Origin: Ascarosepion bandense
Lineage: Eukaryota > Mollusca > Cephalopoda > Sepiida > Sepiidae
DNA: 64,000 nt
Assembly (NCBI GenBank): GCA_037127315.1
Contig: JBBBDQ010000350.1
Span: forward strand, 4,910,001-4,974,000
Direction of reading: 5' to 3'
In this document: positions 43,209-52,139 of the stretch, piece by piece
Layout: every line of letters begins with the position of its first letter
How positions within the stretch are numbered: the first letter of the stretch is position 1
Position numbers and translations under genes: made by a program
Notes under the pieces: model-generated
Database searches by the model: none
The model's input: the letters and a program-made list of their open reading frames with translations, nothing else
What the model was told of the DNA's origin: nothing

Positions 43209-43770
43209 AAAATGAGTAAGAAATATAAAAGAGAACAATGGAAAGAAAGAATGAACAAAAAAAGGAAGAGAAAGTAAGAATGAAAGAAAAATAAAAAAAA
43301 ATAGAAAAATAAAACAATAGAAAAATAGAACAGCCAAAGAAAGACAATTGTAAGATAATCAAGAAATAGCAATCAGAATAGAAAGAAAGAAAAAAGAAAG
43401 AAAGAAAGAAAGAAAAAAGAAAGAAAGAAAAATAAGTAGGAACTAAAAAAGAGAAATAAGTGGGAAATACAAACAATAGGAAGAAAGAACGAACGAAAAA
43501 CACAAAGAAAGAAAGAAAGAAGAAAGAAAGAAATAAAAACAAGAAAGAACTAAAAAGAGAAATACATGGAAAATATCAAACAATAGGAAGAAAGAACGAA
43601 CGAAAAACACAAAGAAAGAAAAAAGAAAGAAAGAAAGAAATAAGAAAAAGTAAGACTGAAAAAAATAGAAAAGGAAAATAAGCAAGAATTTGTAATCAGA
43701 ATAGAAGGAAAGAGAAAGAAAGATTGGAATCAAGAAAGAAAGAAAAAAGAATGAAAATAAAATGAGAAAA
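41345..43770 (+). repeat. 2.4-kb polypurine low-complexity tract
   Basis: The plus strand is almost only A and G (GAAAGAAAGAAAG, AAAAAGAAAGA, GGGAAATAGCAAACAATAGA). Words such as GAAATAGCAATCAGAATAGA, AAGAATGAACGAAAAA and TAAGAAATAAAAA recur at uneven intervals, so it is a decayed tandem array built on GAAA repeats. Long minus frames of Phe/Leu/Ser/Ile are an artefact. Mirror-repeat purine tracts like this can form triplex DNA (established). Confidence 0.95.
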
Positions 43771-43844
43771 ACAAATGAGAAATAAGCATGATTATATAAA
43801 AACCTGGCCCCTGTCTACCGATACTCTCGTCTTCTTTTTCTACG

Positions 43845-44028
43845 TGCATCTATCCTTCCAGAACGTAGGCGATCATGGCCTTCCACAATCTTCATATCCC
43901 GTGGCTGTTAGCACTCTTTCTCCTGGTACCCCACCTAAGCCCAGCTCTGATATCCACTTGCCACAGCCCGTCAAATAGGCTACACTCTGCTTTCCCCTGT
44001 CTCTTTCACTCTATCTGAACTGTGAATA
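43845..44028 (-). pseudogene. RTE ORF C-terminal scrap
   Basis: The plus strand shows the reversed RTE end: AGAACGTAGGCGATCATGGC, AGCACTCTTTCTCCTGGTAC, TGCTTTCCCCTGTCTC. It is truncated on both sides and abuts a plus-strand LINE end at 44030. Confidence 0.75.
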
Positions 44029-44029
44029 C

Positions 44030-44240
44030 AGCTACAATCTTCAAGAATTCAAATGTAAAGTCAATAGTCACCTCCTAACCTCCTAACTTACATTCTCTCT
44101 CTCATGCTTTTTTCTCTGTCCACCCCACTCATCAGTATTCTCTTCCTTCTCATACTCTCTTCCTGACACCCTCCCTAGCCTGTCATTCTTTCTCATAACA
44201 CTCCTTCTATGTAACCCCCTGCACAACAGTGGCAGTAAAA
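44030..44240 (+). mobile_element. LINE 3' end, plus strand
   Basis: CAGCTACAATCTTCAAGAAT and TCAAATGTAAAGTCAATAG are the ORF2 end (SYNLQEFKC region), then CT-rich 3' UTR and GTAACCCCCTGCACAACAGT. The terminal GGGGTGATACGATT is lost. Confidence 0.75.
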
Positions 44241-44282
44241 TGCCACACAATTATATATATGTATATATATATAATATATATA

Positions 44283-44500
44283 TATTGTCATCCGCAGACA
44301 GATCTGTTTCGCCGTATCACAGCTCATCAGTACGGTAAGACTCCGATTGCTTTTTTTACCCAGGATTGAAACCCGACCGAAATGGCGTCAGTCGGCGACT
44401 GAAAGGCTATGGGCGTTCGGTGGAAGTAGGCAGACTTTTTAGGGCATATCATTATACGCGCCCAATAGCTAGAGGGCTCTAAGTCATTTCATTGAATGAG

Positions 44501-44589
<89 letters not shown>
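44283..44589. repeat. Dispersed repeat plus (TA)n with inverted flanks
   Basis: TGTCATCCGCAGACAGATCT, TTCGCCGTATCACAGCTCAT matches 23882-23930. At 44494-44558 a TA tract is flanked by ATGAGCGA and TCGCTCAT, making a perfect inverted pair, and a second TA tract follows to 44589. Confidence 0.6.
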
Positions 44590-44592
<3 letters not shown>

Positions 44593-46175
44593 AATCGTAT
44601 CACCCCGAGCAAGGCGGTAATGCCACTGATGTGCAGGGGACTACATAAGTGTAAAGAGATTAATTAAAAGAGAGTGAAGAGGAAGACGTACCAGTTAGAA
44701 AGGAGCAAGAGAAGGATGGGAATACAGGTGTGATGACAGTTTCAAAGGTGGAGAGAAAGGAAAGGATATACGGGGTGGGGAAAGAGCTAGAGTCAAGTGG
44801 TTAAAAGATGAGTATTGACATTGCATTTAAATTCCTGGAGGTTGTAGCCGTCAGGAAAGCAAGAATATGGGAGCAATTTCCACAGTGCGAGAGAAGAAGC
44901 TGTAGGAGTAGAATTGTCGTCTGCATTTGGTTAATCTAACTGTGAATGGGTGGGACCCAGCTGCCAATCTGGTTGCACGAGGAAACACCTGTTGAGGAGG
45001 CACCAGTGACTTAAGTTCGTTAGAGCAGAAGCCATGAAAGTATTTATAGAACAGACAAAGAGAGGCCACATTTCGTCGGTGGGGAAGTGGCTGTAGTCGA
45101 GCCGCCAAGTCAGTAGCTATCACACTACTGATTCTCCTTTGGAGCCTGTCGAGAACACTGAGATGAAAAGCAGGGGCGCCTGATCATATATGGCAGCAGT
45201 ATTCCATGCACGGACGAATGGTTGATTTGTATATATGCAGGATGGATTCAGGCGGAAAAAACATCCTGGCCCGACACAGTGACCCAACTTTCTTAGCAGT
45301 GGATTTAGCTATGGTTCCATTTGAGATCAGAAGAGAGGGTAAGGCCGAGGAGGCGCAGTGTATTGCTCTCAGGGAGACTCGCTTGGTCCATGCTTATGAG
45401 AGGCAGGAGAGGTTGCCTGTGATGATTGACAGACAAAAGCTTGGTCTTAGACGCATCGAAATTGACAAGCCACTTCTTGTCCCAAATCACCACAGAGTGC
45501 AGATCCCGTTCAAGGTCAGCAGCGTGATTATATTTGTCCGCCACGACGGGTTTCTTACTGATGCTGGAGTAAATTGTGGTGTCATCTGCGTAGATGCCTA
45601 CTTGCCACTGGATCTCATCTGGGAGGTCATTGATGAAAATAAGGAATAGCGTCGGGCCCAGGATAGAGCCCTGAGGGACACCAGCATTTGTGCTGTAGGA
45701 TGAAGAGGCATGCCCATTCAAAACGACCTTCATTTTGCGGTTATTTAAAAAAGATTGGATTAGATCAAGCAAGCGTCCGGTAATACCGTAACCACGTAGC
45801 TTGCATAGAAGGCCAGAGTGCCGAACCCTGACAAAAACCTTGGAGATGTCCAGAGCAACAGCACGAGCCTCGCCTGACTCAACAAGGGCCTGGAACATGT
45901 ACTCCGTAACGGTTGTTAGCATGTCGGCGGTGGACCTGGCAAAGCGGAAGCCATACTGTCTGTCAGAGTAGAGTCTGTGTGCAGTAAGATGTTGAACTAT
46001 TTCAGCATTAAATATGGTCTCCAACACTTTCCCGAAAATTGCTAGAAGACTGATAGGGCGATAGTTGGGTGGTCCGAGGGTTCACCACAGTTCTTAAATA
46101 CAGGAACGACAGAAAAGAACTTCCAGGATGCAGGATAACAGGAAGGCAAACAGGAAGCAGAAAGGCATATAAAAA
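44590..46175 (-). mobile_element. Jockey/CR1 LINE, 5'-truncated, RT preserved
   Basis: The largest near-intact LINE piece. The 3' end (44590-44650) is complete. The ORF2 C-terminus lies at 44851-45123 (LFYKYFHGFCS), a frameshift separates it from the RT frame at 45305-46027. The RT core shows QYGFRFARSTADM, LDISKVFVRVRHS (motif A, with the second Asp changed to Val), GVPQGSILGPTLF (motif B) and IYADDTTIY (motif C) near 45590. Another shift near 46020 leads to YRPIS-like codons. It is truncated at about 46175, near GT-rich DNA. Confidence 0.92.
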
Positions 46176-46530
46176 AAACAAAAAACAAATCAGATTCCCC
46201 AAGCCGTGTGTGGGTGTGCGTGTGGTTGCGCGCGTGTGTGTGAGAGTGCTAGTAGACACCTCACTCAATTTCAATATTATTTCTAATTTGCAATAACGCT
46301 TAAAAACGATTGACATCAAATATGAAAGAAAATTGACCTGATATTTCTACTCAATGTGTCAAAAGACTATGTAGCGTCAATAACTAACAGTAATAGATAA
46401 AGTAACTACTGTAAGATTTGACGTACAGTATATCATTCTATTACAAAGAGTAGTTATTATGACTTGTATTTTCAAACATTGTTTTTATAGAAAACTTCAT
46501 TAAAAAAGGAACGTATCGACTACAATTAAA
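46176..46530. other. GT/GC-rich short repeats then AT-rich; no gene
   Basis: GTGTGGGTGTGCGTGTGG at about 46207; the remainder is unassigned. Confidence 0.4.
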
Positions 46531-46531
46531 G

Positions 46532-46563
<32 letters not shown>

Positions 46564-46591
46564 CTTCTTCTTCTTCTTCTTCTTCTTCTAT
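46531..46591 (-). repeat. (CTT)n tail of the RTE element
   Basis: CTT run immediately downstream of the RTE stop (minus-strand reading GAAGAAGAAG after CATAGAAG). RTE elements usually end in short tandem repeats, so the run probably seeded from the element. Confidence 0.8.
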
Positions 46592-48035
46592 GTACCATGT
46601 CCTTTCAGGACGTAGGCGATCATGGTTCTCCACGTCTCCCTATCCCTGGTGGCTCTTAGTACGTTTTCTCCTGTTACACCTCGCAACCTCTGTTCCGTCA
46701 TCCACCTGATCGGGTCCTTCAAATATGTTATCCGCTGCCTTCCCATGTCTCTTTTTCCTTCTATCTGACCTGTTAGTATCAGATTCTCCAGGACCTCCTT
46801 CCTCATTGCATGTCCCAGGAGCTTCAGCTGTCTCTTCCTGATGCTCACTATTAATTTTCTTTTCGTTTCCATTCTTTCCAACACCTCATCGCTGCTCGCA
46901 TGCTCGGTCCACGATATCCGCAGCATCCTTCTGTAGAGCCACATTTCCGCTGCTTCAAGTTTTTTCCTCATCTTCGAAGATATTGTCCAGCATTCACTGC
47001 CATATTGAAGAACTGACATCACGTCGCAATCTAGTACTCTCTTCTTTCTTTCTAGTGAAATTTTCCTGTGTCTTAGTACTTTACTCAGCTTCTGGAACGC
47101 GTCCTTCGCCATGCCAATTCGCATTCGGATCTCTGTGTTGCACTAACATCTCCTGTTAGAACACTTCCTAGGTATTTAAAGTTTTGTACTTGCTTGATTC
47201 TGGTATCCTCCACCTGTATTTGGCTTTTTGGGTTGCTCTTTTTGCTGATGACCATGCATTCAGTTTTCTTAAAGTTTATTTGTAGTCCTTTTTTGTCACT
47301 TTCCACAGCTCCCTTCTGTATGAGGTCTTTTAGTTTTATTTCCGTGTCTGCAATCACCACTGTATCATCTGCATAACTTATGTTGTTCAAGTTGTGGTCT
47401 CCAATAACAAATCCTGGGTCCTCAAAATATCCTCGCTGTACAAGTTAAACAGATCCGGTGAAAAGACATATCCTTGCCTTACGCCTCTTTCTATCTTTGT
47501 AAATCTGCTGAATTCGTTGCCTGTCCCTATGCAGGCGGTTTGCTGCCAGTAGAGATTCTTGATTACTCTTATGTCTTTTCCAAAAATATCGAGGTTGTTG
47601 AGCATCTTCATCAATTCTTTGTGTCGTATCTTGTCGAATCCCTTCGCATAATCAACAAAACATAGGTACAAGTCCTTCTTCCTTTGTATTGCCCTTTCGG
47701 AAAGCATCCTAATTATAAATATGGTGTTCCTTGTTCCAGGGTCCTTGACGAACCCGCACTGTTCCTGTCCTATCTCTGATTCTGCTGCTCTATTCCTCAG
47801 GATTCTGACAATCAGTTTTGTAATGCGACTCATGAAGCTGATAGTTCTGTGTAGTTCGCACTCGTTTGCACCTGGCTTCTTCGGCAGTGCTATAAATATC
47901 GACTTGCATAGGTCGTCTGGTATTATTCTACTATTATAAATTTCGTTTATTATTTCGGTGATTTTTTCTATGCCGAATTCTTGTAGGGTTATCAGCAGCT
48001 CTATCACTATGCCGTCTGGACCAGCTGCTTTCAGA
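46592..48035 (-). pseudogene. RTE-type LINE ORF, RT core to C-terminus
   Basis: Three minus frames give one ORF. Frame 1 (48007-47387): GPDGIV just before, KSIFIALPKKPG, LRNRAAESEIGQEQCGF, motif A FVDYAKGFDKIRH, motif B RGVRQGYVFSPDLFN. Frame 2 (47390-47085): motif C YADDTVVIAD and KTECMVISKK, QVQNFKYLGSVLTGD. Frame 3 (47124-46588): GSECWTISSKM, YRRMLRISW, LGHAMRKE, ending in YVLKGHGT. The endonuclease and 5' UTR are missing. Frameshifts lie near 47388 and 47110. RTE clade by motif wording. Confidence 0.93.
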
Positions 48036-48423
48036 CAAACTAAATTTTGAAATTAACTATGGTTTATCGAAAAACCGAAAACAGTACCAATGTTTAAAAG
48101 AAAACGATGGCTTGTCTCATAGGTGAATGATTTCCTACTAGTGTCACTCCTCAGAGTTGAATCCCAATTTAAATATCAGGTTTTTAAATGCTAACGTTTA
48201 AGGAAGGTGAGCTCTTGTGAGGTTAACGTAATACAAACTTCTAAAACCGGTTTTTATTTTTATATGTATTTTTTTACTAAACTAAGCTTAAATTTTTACG
48301 AAGCGATAAGGACAATTGCTATAGAGTTAAGATTATCGTAAGCTTCTTGCACGACTCTGTAAGTCGGATCGATTCTCTCTTCAGATCTTGCGCAAACTAC
48401 ACAGAGGGGTAAAATAGCTGGTT
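48036..48423. other. No feature recognised
   Basis: AT-rich flank of the RTE truncation. Confidence 0.35.
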
Positions 48424-48433
48424 ACATTTAATG

Positions 48434-48725
48434 TGCAGTGGCTATCGGCTTTGAACATTTAATCAAAAGGCGAGTTCGAATTCCAGTTGAATTTTTCGCA
48501 TCAACTTAAGCGAAAATACTTTGGGAAAAGTATTAATTCGTCACTTCTCCGTACAGCTATTAGTTAAATAGCAGAACAGACTGGATTCTGTAGCCTTGGT
48601 TGGCAACCAGTCTAACGCAAAAAGTAATTGCTGCCTACTAAGGACAAATCTTCTACATAGCTAGTCATGTCTCTTTCGATGCATGATCGCCCAAACTTGG
48701 ATCACGTATGACATTTGACTGACTG
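48434..48725 (+). mobile_element. SINE-A, older copy
   Basis: Head GTGCAGTGGCTATCGGC, B box GAGTTCGAATTCC, body and GTCTCTTTCGATGCATGATC, then (ACTG)n end. Flanks ACATTTAATG (48424-48433) and ACATTCAATG (48726-48735) match at 9 of 10, so the insertion is older than the 17.7-kb one. Confidence 0.85.
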
Positions 48726-48739
48726 ACATTCAATGCCTC

Positions 48740-49400
48740 GAATACCAATCTAGTTACATTCCATCATAGCCGATCGGACCCCGAACTACAACCAGTCAGG
48801 ATGAACAGACGTCTCATCAGGGAGGCACTTTGCCTTAAAAGACTAGTAGGCCAGAAGCAAGCACTTGTCTTGAAGTGGAAGTTGTAAATTCAGTCTATTG
48901 CTAAGGATACAGGTAAAATGGTTGGCTCTCTGTACCGCTCTAGTAAGTAACTGACTCCTCCTGATGTTCTTTACCTTTTCAAGAGTCAGATCAAGCCCAA
49001 AATGGGGACTGTTGAGACCTCAATCTCCAGTCTTGATCGAGTCCAAAAGTGTCACTGAGACCATGATGAATTATTATCCACCATGCAACCTCTTTCCGAC
49101 GGGCAGGATGTGGTAAGCTCCTCGTTGCTTTATCGCTACTTCCATGGAAAGCGCTAAGACGTACCACATTTCCTGGTTCCAGCAATTCAAACCTTCACGG
49201 CAAGAACACGCCATACTAATTACATAGTAGCAAACCACTCACATTGCTCCGTATTCCATGAGAAGTAAGATCCACTCGAACAACTTCTTGCCCCGAACCA
49301 CTGCTCTGTGGAGCCGACTCCTAGGAGGATATTTCCCCGATCACTGCAATCTTATCCTGTTCAAAGCTAGGGTTAACTGTTATATTCCACTCCTAACCAC
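48740..49400 (+). pseudogene. C-terminal fragment of a third LINE family
   Basis: Plus codons over several frames read VGSLYRSSK, DVLYLFKSQIKPKMGTVE, SLDRVQKCH, STMQPLS, SLLYRYFHGK, VPAIQTFTARTRH. This is the same ORF2 region as in the jockey/CR1 LINE but a different subfamily (LFKSQI in place of IYKSTI, YRYFHGK in place of YKYFHGF). Broken by stops. The earlier RT core is absent. Confidence 0.7.
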
Positions 49401-49416
49401 ACAAACTGCCTCCTAA

Positions 49417-49453
49417 CGTAACGCCCTACCTCTAGGTAGAGTGTTACGTTAAG
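49417..49453. other. Short hairpin
   Basis: AACGTAACGCCCTACCT and its near-complement AGGTAGAGTGTTACGTT face each other with two mismatches and a two-base loop. Function unknown; it is just after the LINE fragment. Confidence 0.5.
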
Positions 49454-49681
49454 TGACAAAACGTACTCTACATGCCTATATTACGATTAGTAAATATTGA
49501 AGTGGTTGGAGTCTGTGCTTAACTCAGATAAAATTGAAATTTATAATAATGGCTGGCCACTCAAATTCGAGGTTGTCCGTCTACTAGGGGGGGGCTAGCC
49601 AATCCCTGTTAAAGACTTATACTCAGGCATACTTTATGTTTGTGCAACACTAATCTGTGGTTGATACTACAACTGTTGCTG
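49454..49681. other. No feature recognised
   Basis: G-run at 49590-49599. Nothing identified. Confidence 0.35.
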
Positions 49682-49828
49682 ATCCGAATTCCTTGCGTTC
49701 ACTTACACGCAAAGACAGGTATTAATCCGTCTCTTCCCTCCAGTTATGGGTTAAATAACAGAACAGTTCTTTCGAGACATGATTGCCCAAGCGTGTATCC
49801 CGTATGGAACTTAACTGACTGACTGATG
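49682..49828 (+). mobile_element. SINE-A with internal deletions
   Basis: Keeps GAATTCCTTGCGTTCACTTA, GGTATTAATCCGTCTCTTCC, TATGGGTTAAATAACAG and TTTCGAGACATGATTGCCCA, CGTATGGAACTTAACTGACT. The tRNA head and the middle block (GGCAACCAGTCTACCGCAG) are missing. Confidence 0.8.
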
Positions 49829-49852
49829 CTGAGATGACTTTAGTTACACTTG

Positions 49853-49853
<1 letters not shown>

Positions 49854-49912
<59 letters not shown>
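49854..49912. repeat. (GT)n(GA)n microsatellite
   Basis: GT run then GA run. Confidence 0.95.
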
Positions 49913-49915
<3 letters not shown>

Positions 49916-49919
49916 TTAT

Positions 49920-50158
49920 CTAGCGTGGTCGACAGTCTGAACAAGGCTAGCATCGGTCACGGTGACTTGTGACTTCATGCTACCACAACCATCAACCAAT
50001 TTTATTCGCAAGGCTTGGGTCAACTCGTATTATTGTTTTCAGACACTTTCCAAAGATTTCACTAGGGTCGTCTCCTCCAGACTGATAACAAATCGACCGT
50101 GGTGTAATTCGAACCCGGGTCTCATGGCCAGAGAGAAAAATTTCTAACCACACGACCA
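49920..50158 (-). mobile_element. tRNA-derived SINE-C
   Basis: On the minus strand GGTCGTGTGGTTAGAAATTT looks like a tRNA A-box region and GACCCGGGTTCGAATTACAC a B box, 35-40 bases apart. A ~180-bp body unlike SINE-A follows. Not a tRNA gene: acceptor arms do not pair and the anticodon loop is not clear. Confidence 0.6.
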
Positions 50159-50644
50159 TTTCTAATGATTTTAAAAGCAAGCAAACAAGTAGAAAGGTTC
50201 TTTCTCTAAATAGCACCACACTAGAGATTCAGGGCTGTTTCCTGGTCAGGTTGACCTGACAGAGCCCAAGCCTCTCTAGGCTGGTTTGAATTCTTTTTGT
50301 CCTTCTCCTAGACTAGTCACTAACCAAGGTTATAGGACTGAGTCTGTATGGGTATTTACTACGGGGAAGAAGATATGGATTCACACATTCTTTACACTGT
50401 TCGGACTGTTGTCCACATCTTTATTGTTATTTTAGGTCGTTGTACGCCCTGGTCTTCTTCAGGTGGTAGGAATTTTAAACTGAACCCTTTATTTTGATCA
50501 CTGGAGTATATCATTCTCATTTCATGTGCGAGACCACTTCTGGGTGTCATGTAGTTATCTCCCTGTAACTAAACTCTCTACCTTATTTGATGACCACTGC
50601 TGTAGCCAGGTGTTGAACTCGAAAAACTTTGGGTCAAATTCAGT
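50159..50644. other. Unassigned
   Basis: GACTAGTCACTAACCAAGGT near 50312 resembles SINE-A wording (GACTGGTTGCCAACCAAAGC); nothing else recognised. Confidence 0.3.
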
Positions 50645-50953
50645 CAGTCAGTTAAGTGCCATACGTGATACACGCTTGGGCGATCATGTCTCGAAAGAGA
50701 CATGACTGACTGGGCAGAAGATTATCCCGCAGTAGGTTGCCATTGCTTTCTGCGGTAGACTGGTTGCCAACCAAAGCTATAGAACCCAATCTGCCCTGTT
50801 ATTTAACCCATAACTGGAGGGAATAGACTGATTAATACATTTCCCATTTCCCAAGGGTATTTGCGCGTAAGTGAATGCAAGGAATTCAACTGAAATTCGA
50901 ACTCGGCTCTCCGATTTCTTGTTGTGAGTCGATATCCACTGCGCCACAACGCT
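50645..50953 (-). mobile_element. SINE-A, near full length
   Basis: AGTGCCATACGTGATACACG, hairpin word ATCATGTCTCGAAAGAGACA, body and B box (reverse of GAGTTCGAATTTC), with a duplicated CCCATTTCCCAAGG joint at about 50843. No clear target duplication. Confidence 0.88.
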
Positions 50954-51464
50954 TACTGGACCTAAAAGTTTACATCAACATTTACAGCAACATCAACTGC
51001 CTTCTTTTATCTCCTTGATTCCCATTCATCTCTCATCCTTTCTTTGACAGCCTCTGTAGTTTGTTTTTTTCCCTCATTTAACTACTTGTGCTCTGGTGGT
51101 GGCTCTGCCTAGTTTGGAGTGAAGAAAAGAACCGTTTATGATTTCAATAGATGAAAACAGTAGTAGCTTCTGTTATAACCAGATGTCTTAAAACAGGCGT
51201 CTTACATGAATGTTATTCATCTTTAACGATATATGTGTTATCCAAGTCTCTTTTGCGTCTAGGCGATCGAGAAACAAAAGTAGTATGTAGGCAGGCGATT
51301 CGTCTTGCAGACAGTATTAACAGGGATGCTTTTAAGGGTATGTCCTGTTGTCAGTGACAAAATAACAAGGCATCTGGGTACGTTTGCCAACATTCATCAT
51401 AAAAAAAGCTGTTTAATTTCTTTTGTATCTCTGAGTTTACGAAACAAATAGTCTTAATTATAAC
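50954..51464. other. Unassigned
   Basis: No identified element. It may hold more 5' RTE sequence that is too decayed to recognise. Confidence 0.3.
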
Positions 51465-52139
51465 CATGTTGATAGGATTTTCACTATCGGTAAGTTCTCG
51501 CTGGATTTATTTAATCTATACAGCGAGATGATTTGGAGGGAACTAGAAGTCCTACCGGCCACAATCTCAACAACATAAGGTATGCATTTGACACGGTATT
51601 TATAGCAAACACAGAAAGAAAGCTGCAAAATCTCACAAAGAAATTAATGAAGGTAAACAAGAAGAAAGAATTAAACATCAATTGCATGAAAAAAGAATGC
51701 ATGGTTGTTAGCAAAAGGGACAACCCAACAAATTACAAATCGGTGATAAAATCGGTGATAAAAAATTAAAGTTAAATATCTAGGAAGTGTATTCACAGTG
51801 CACGGAATGTGTGACATTAAAATCCAGAGGCTTACTGAGATATTCCAAAAGATAAGCAGAGTAGTAAGACAGAAAAATACCAAAATTAAAGTTAAATATC
51901 TAGGAAGTGTATTCACAGTGTACGGGATGTGTGATATTAAAATCCGGAGGCTTACTGAGATATACCAAAAGATAAGCAGAGTAGTAAGAAATATAAAAAT
52001 ACCAAAATTAAAGTTAAATATCTAGGAAGTGTATTCACAGTGTACAGAATGTGTGACATTAAAATCCGGAGGCTTACTGAGATATGCCAAAAGATAAGCA
52101 GAGTAGTAAGAAATATAAAAATACCAAAATTAAAGTTAA
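51465..52139 (+). pseudogene. RTE ORF, 5' block of a split copy
   Basis: Codons LDLFNLYSEMIWRELEV (after motif B), HNLNNIRYAFDTVFIANTE (motif C with Phe in place of the first catalytic Asp: YAFD), KKECMVVSKRDNP, then FKYLGS-region codons KVKYLGSVFTV. The last region is triplicated (51761-52130). The ORF continues at 55355 once the LINE at 52140-55352 is removed. Confidence 0.85.
51761..52130 (+). repeat. Triplication of a ~121-bp RTE coding segment
   Basis: AATTAAAGTTAAATATCTAG begins near 51764, 51884 and 52006 (unit starts 51761, 51881, 52003), and a fourth partial start lies at 52125; periods 120, 122 and 122. The units encode the YLGSVFTV...IRRLTEI...KISRVVR region and differ at few bases, so the duplication is recent relative to the RTE decay. 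Confidence 0.95.

Noticed and set aside
41578..43733. Very long minus-strand frames (up to 308 codons) rich in Phe, Leu, Ser
   Set aside because: Antisense of a purine-only tract, which lacks stop codons on one strand; no protein signal.
45206..45649. 147-codon plus frame, and similar ones at 52858-53295 and 53855-54193
   Set aside because: They are antisense shadows of LINE ORF2 frames that contain clear RT motifs on the other strand.
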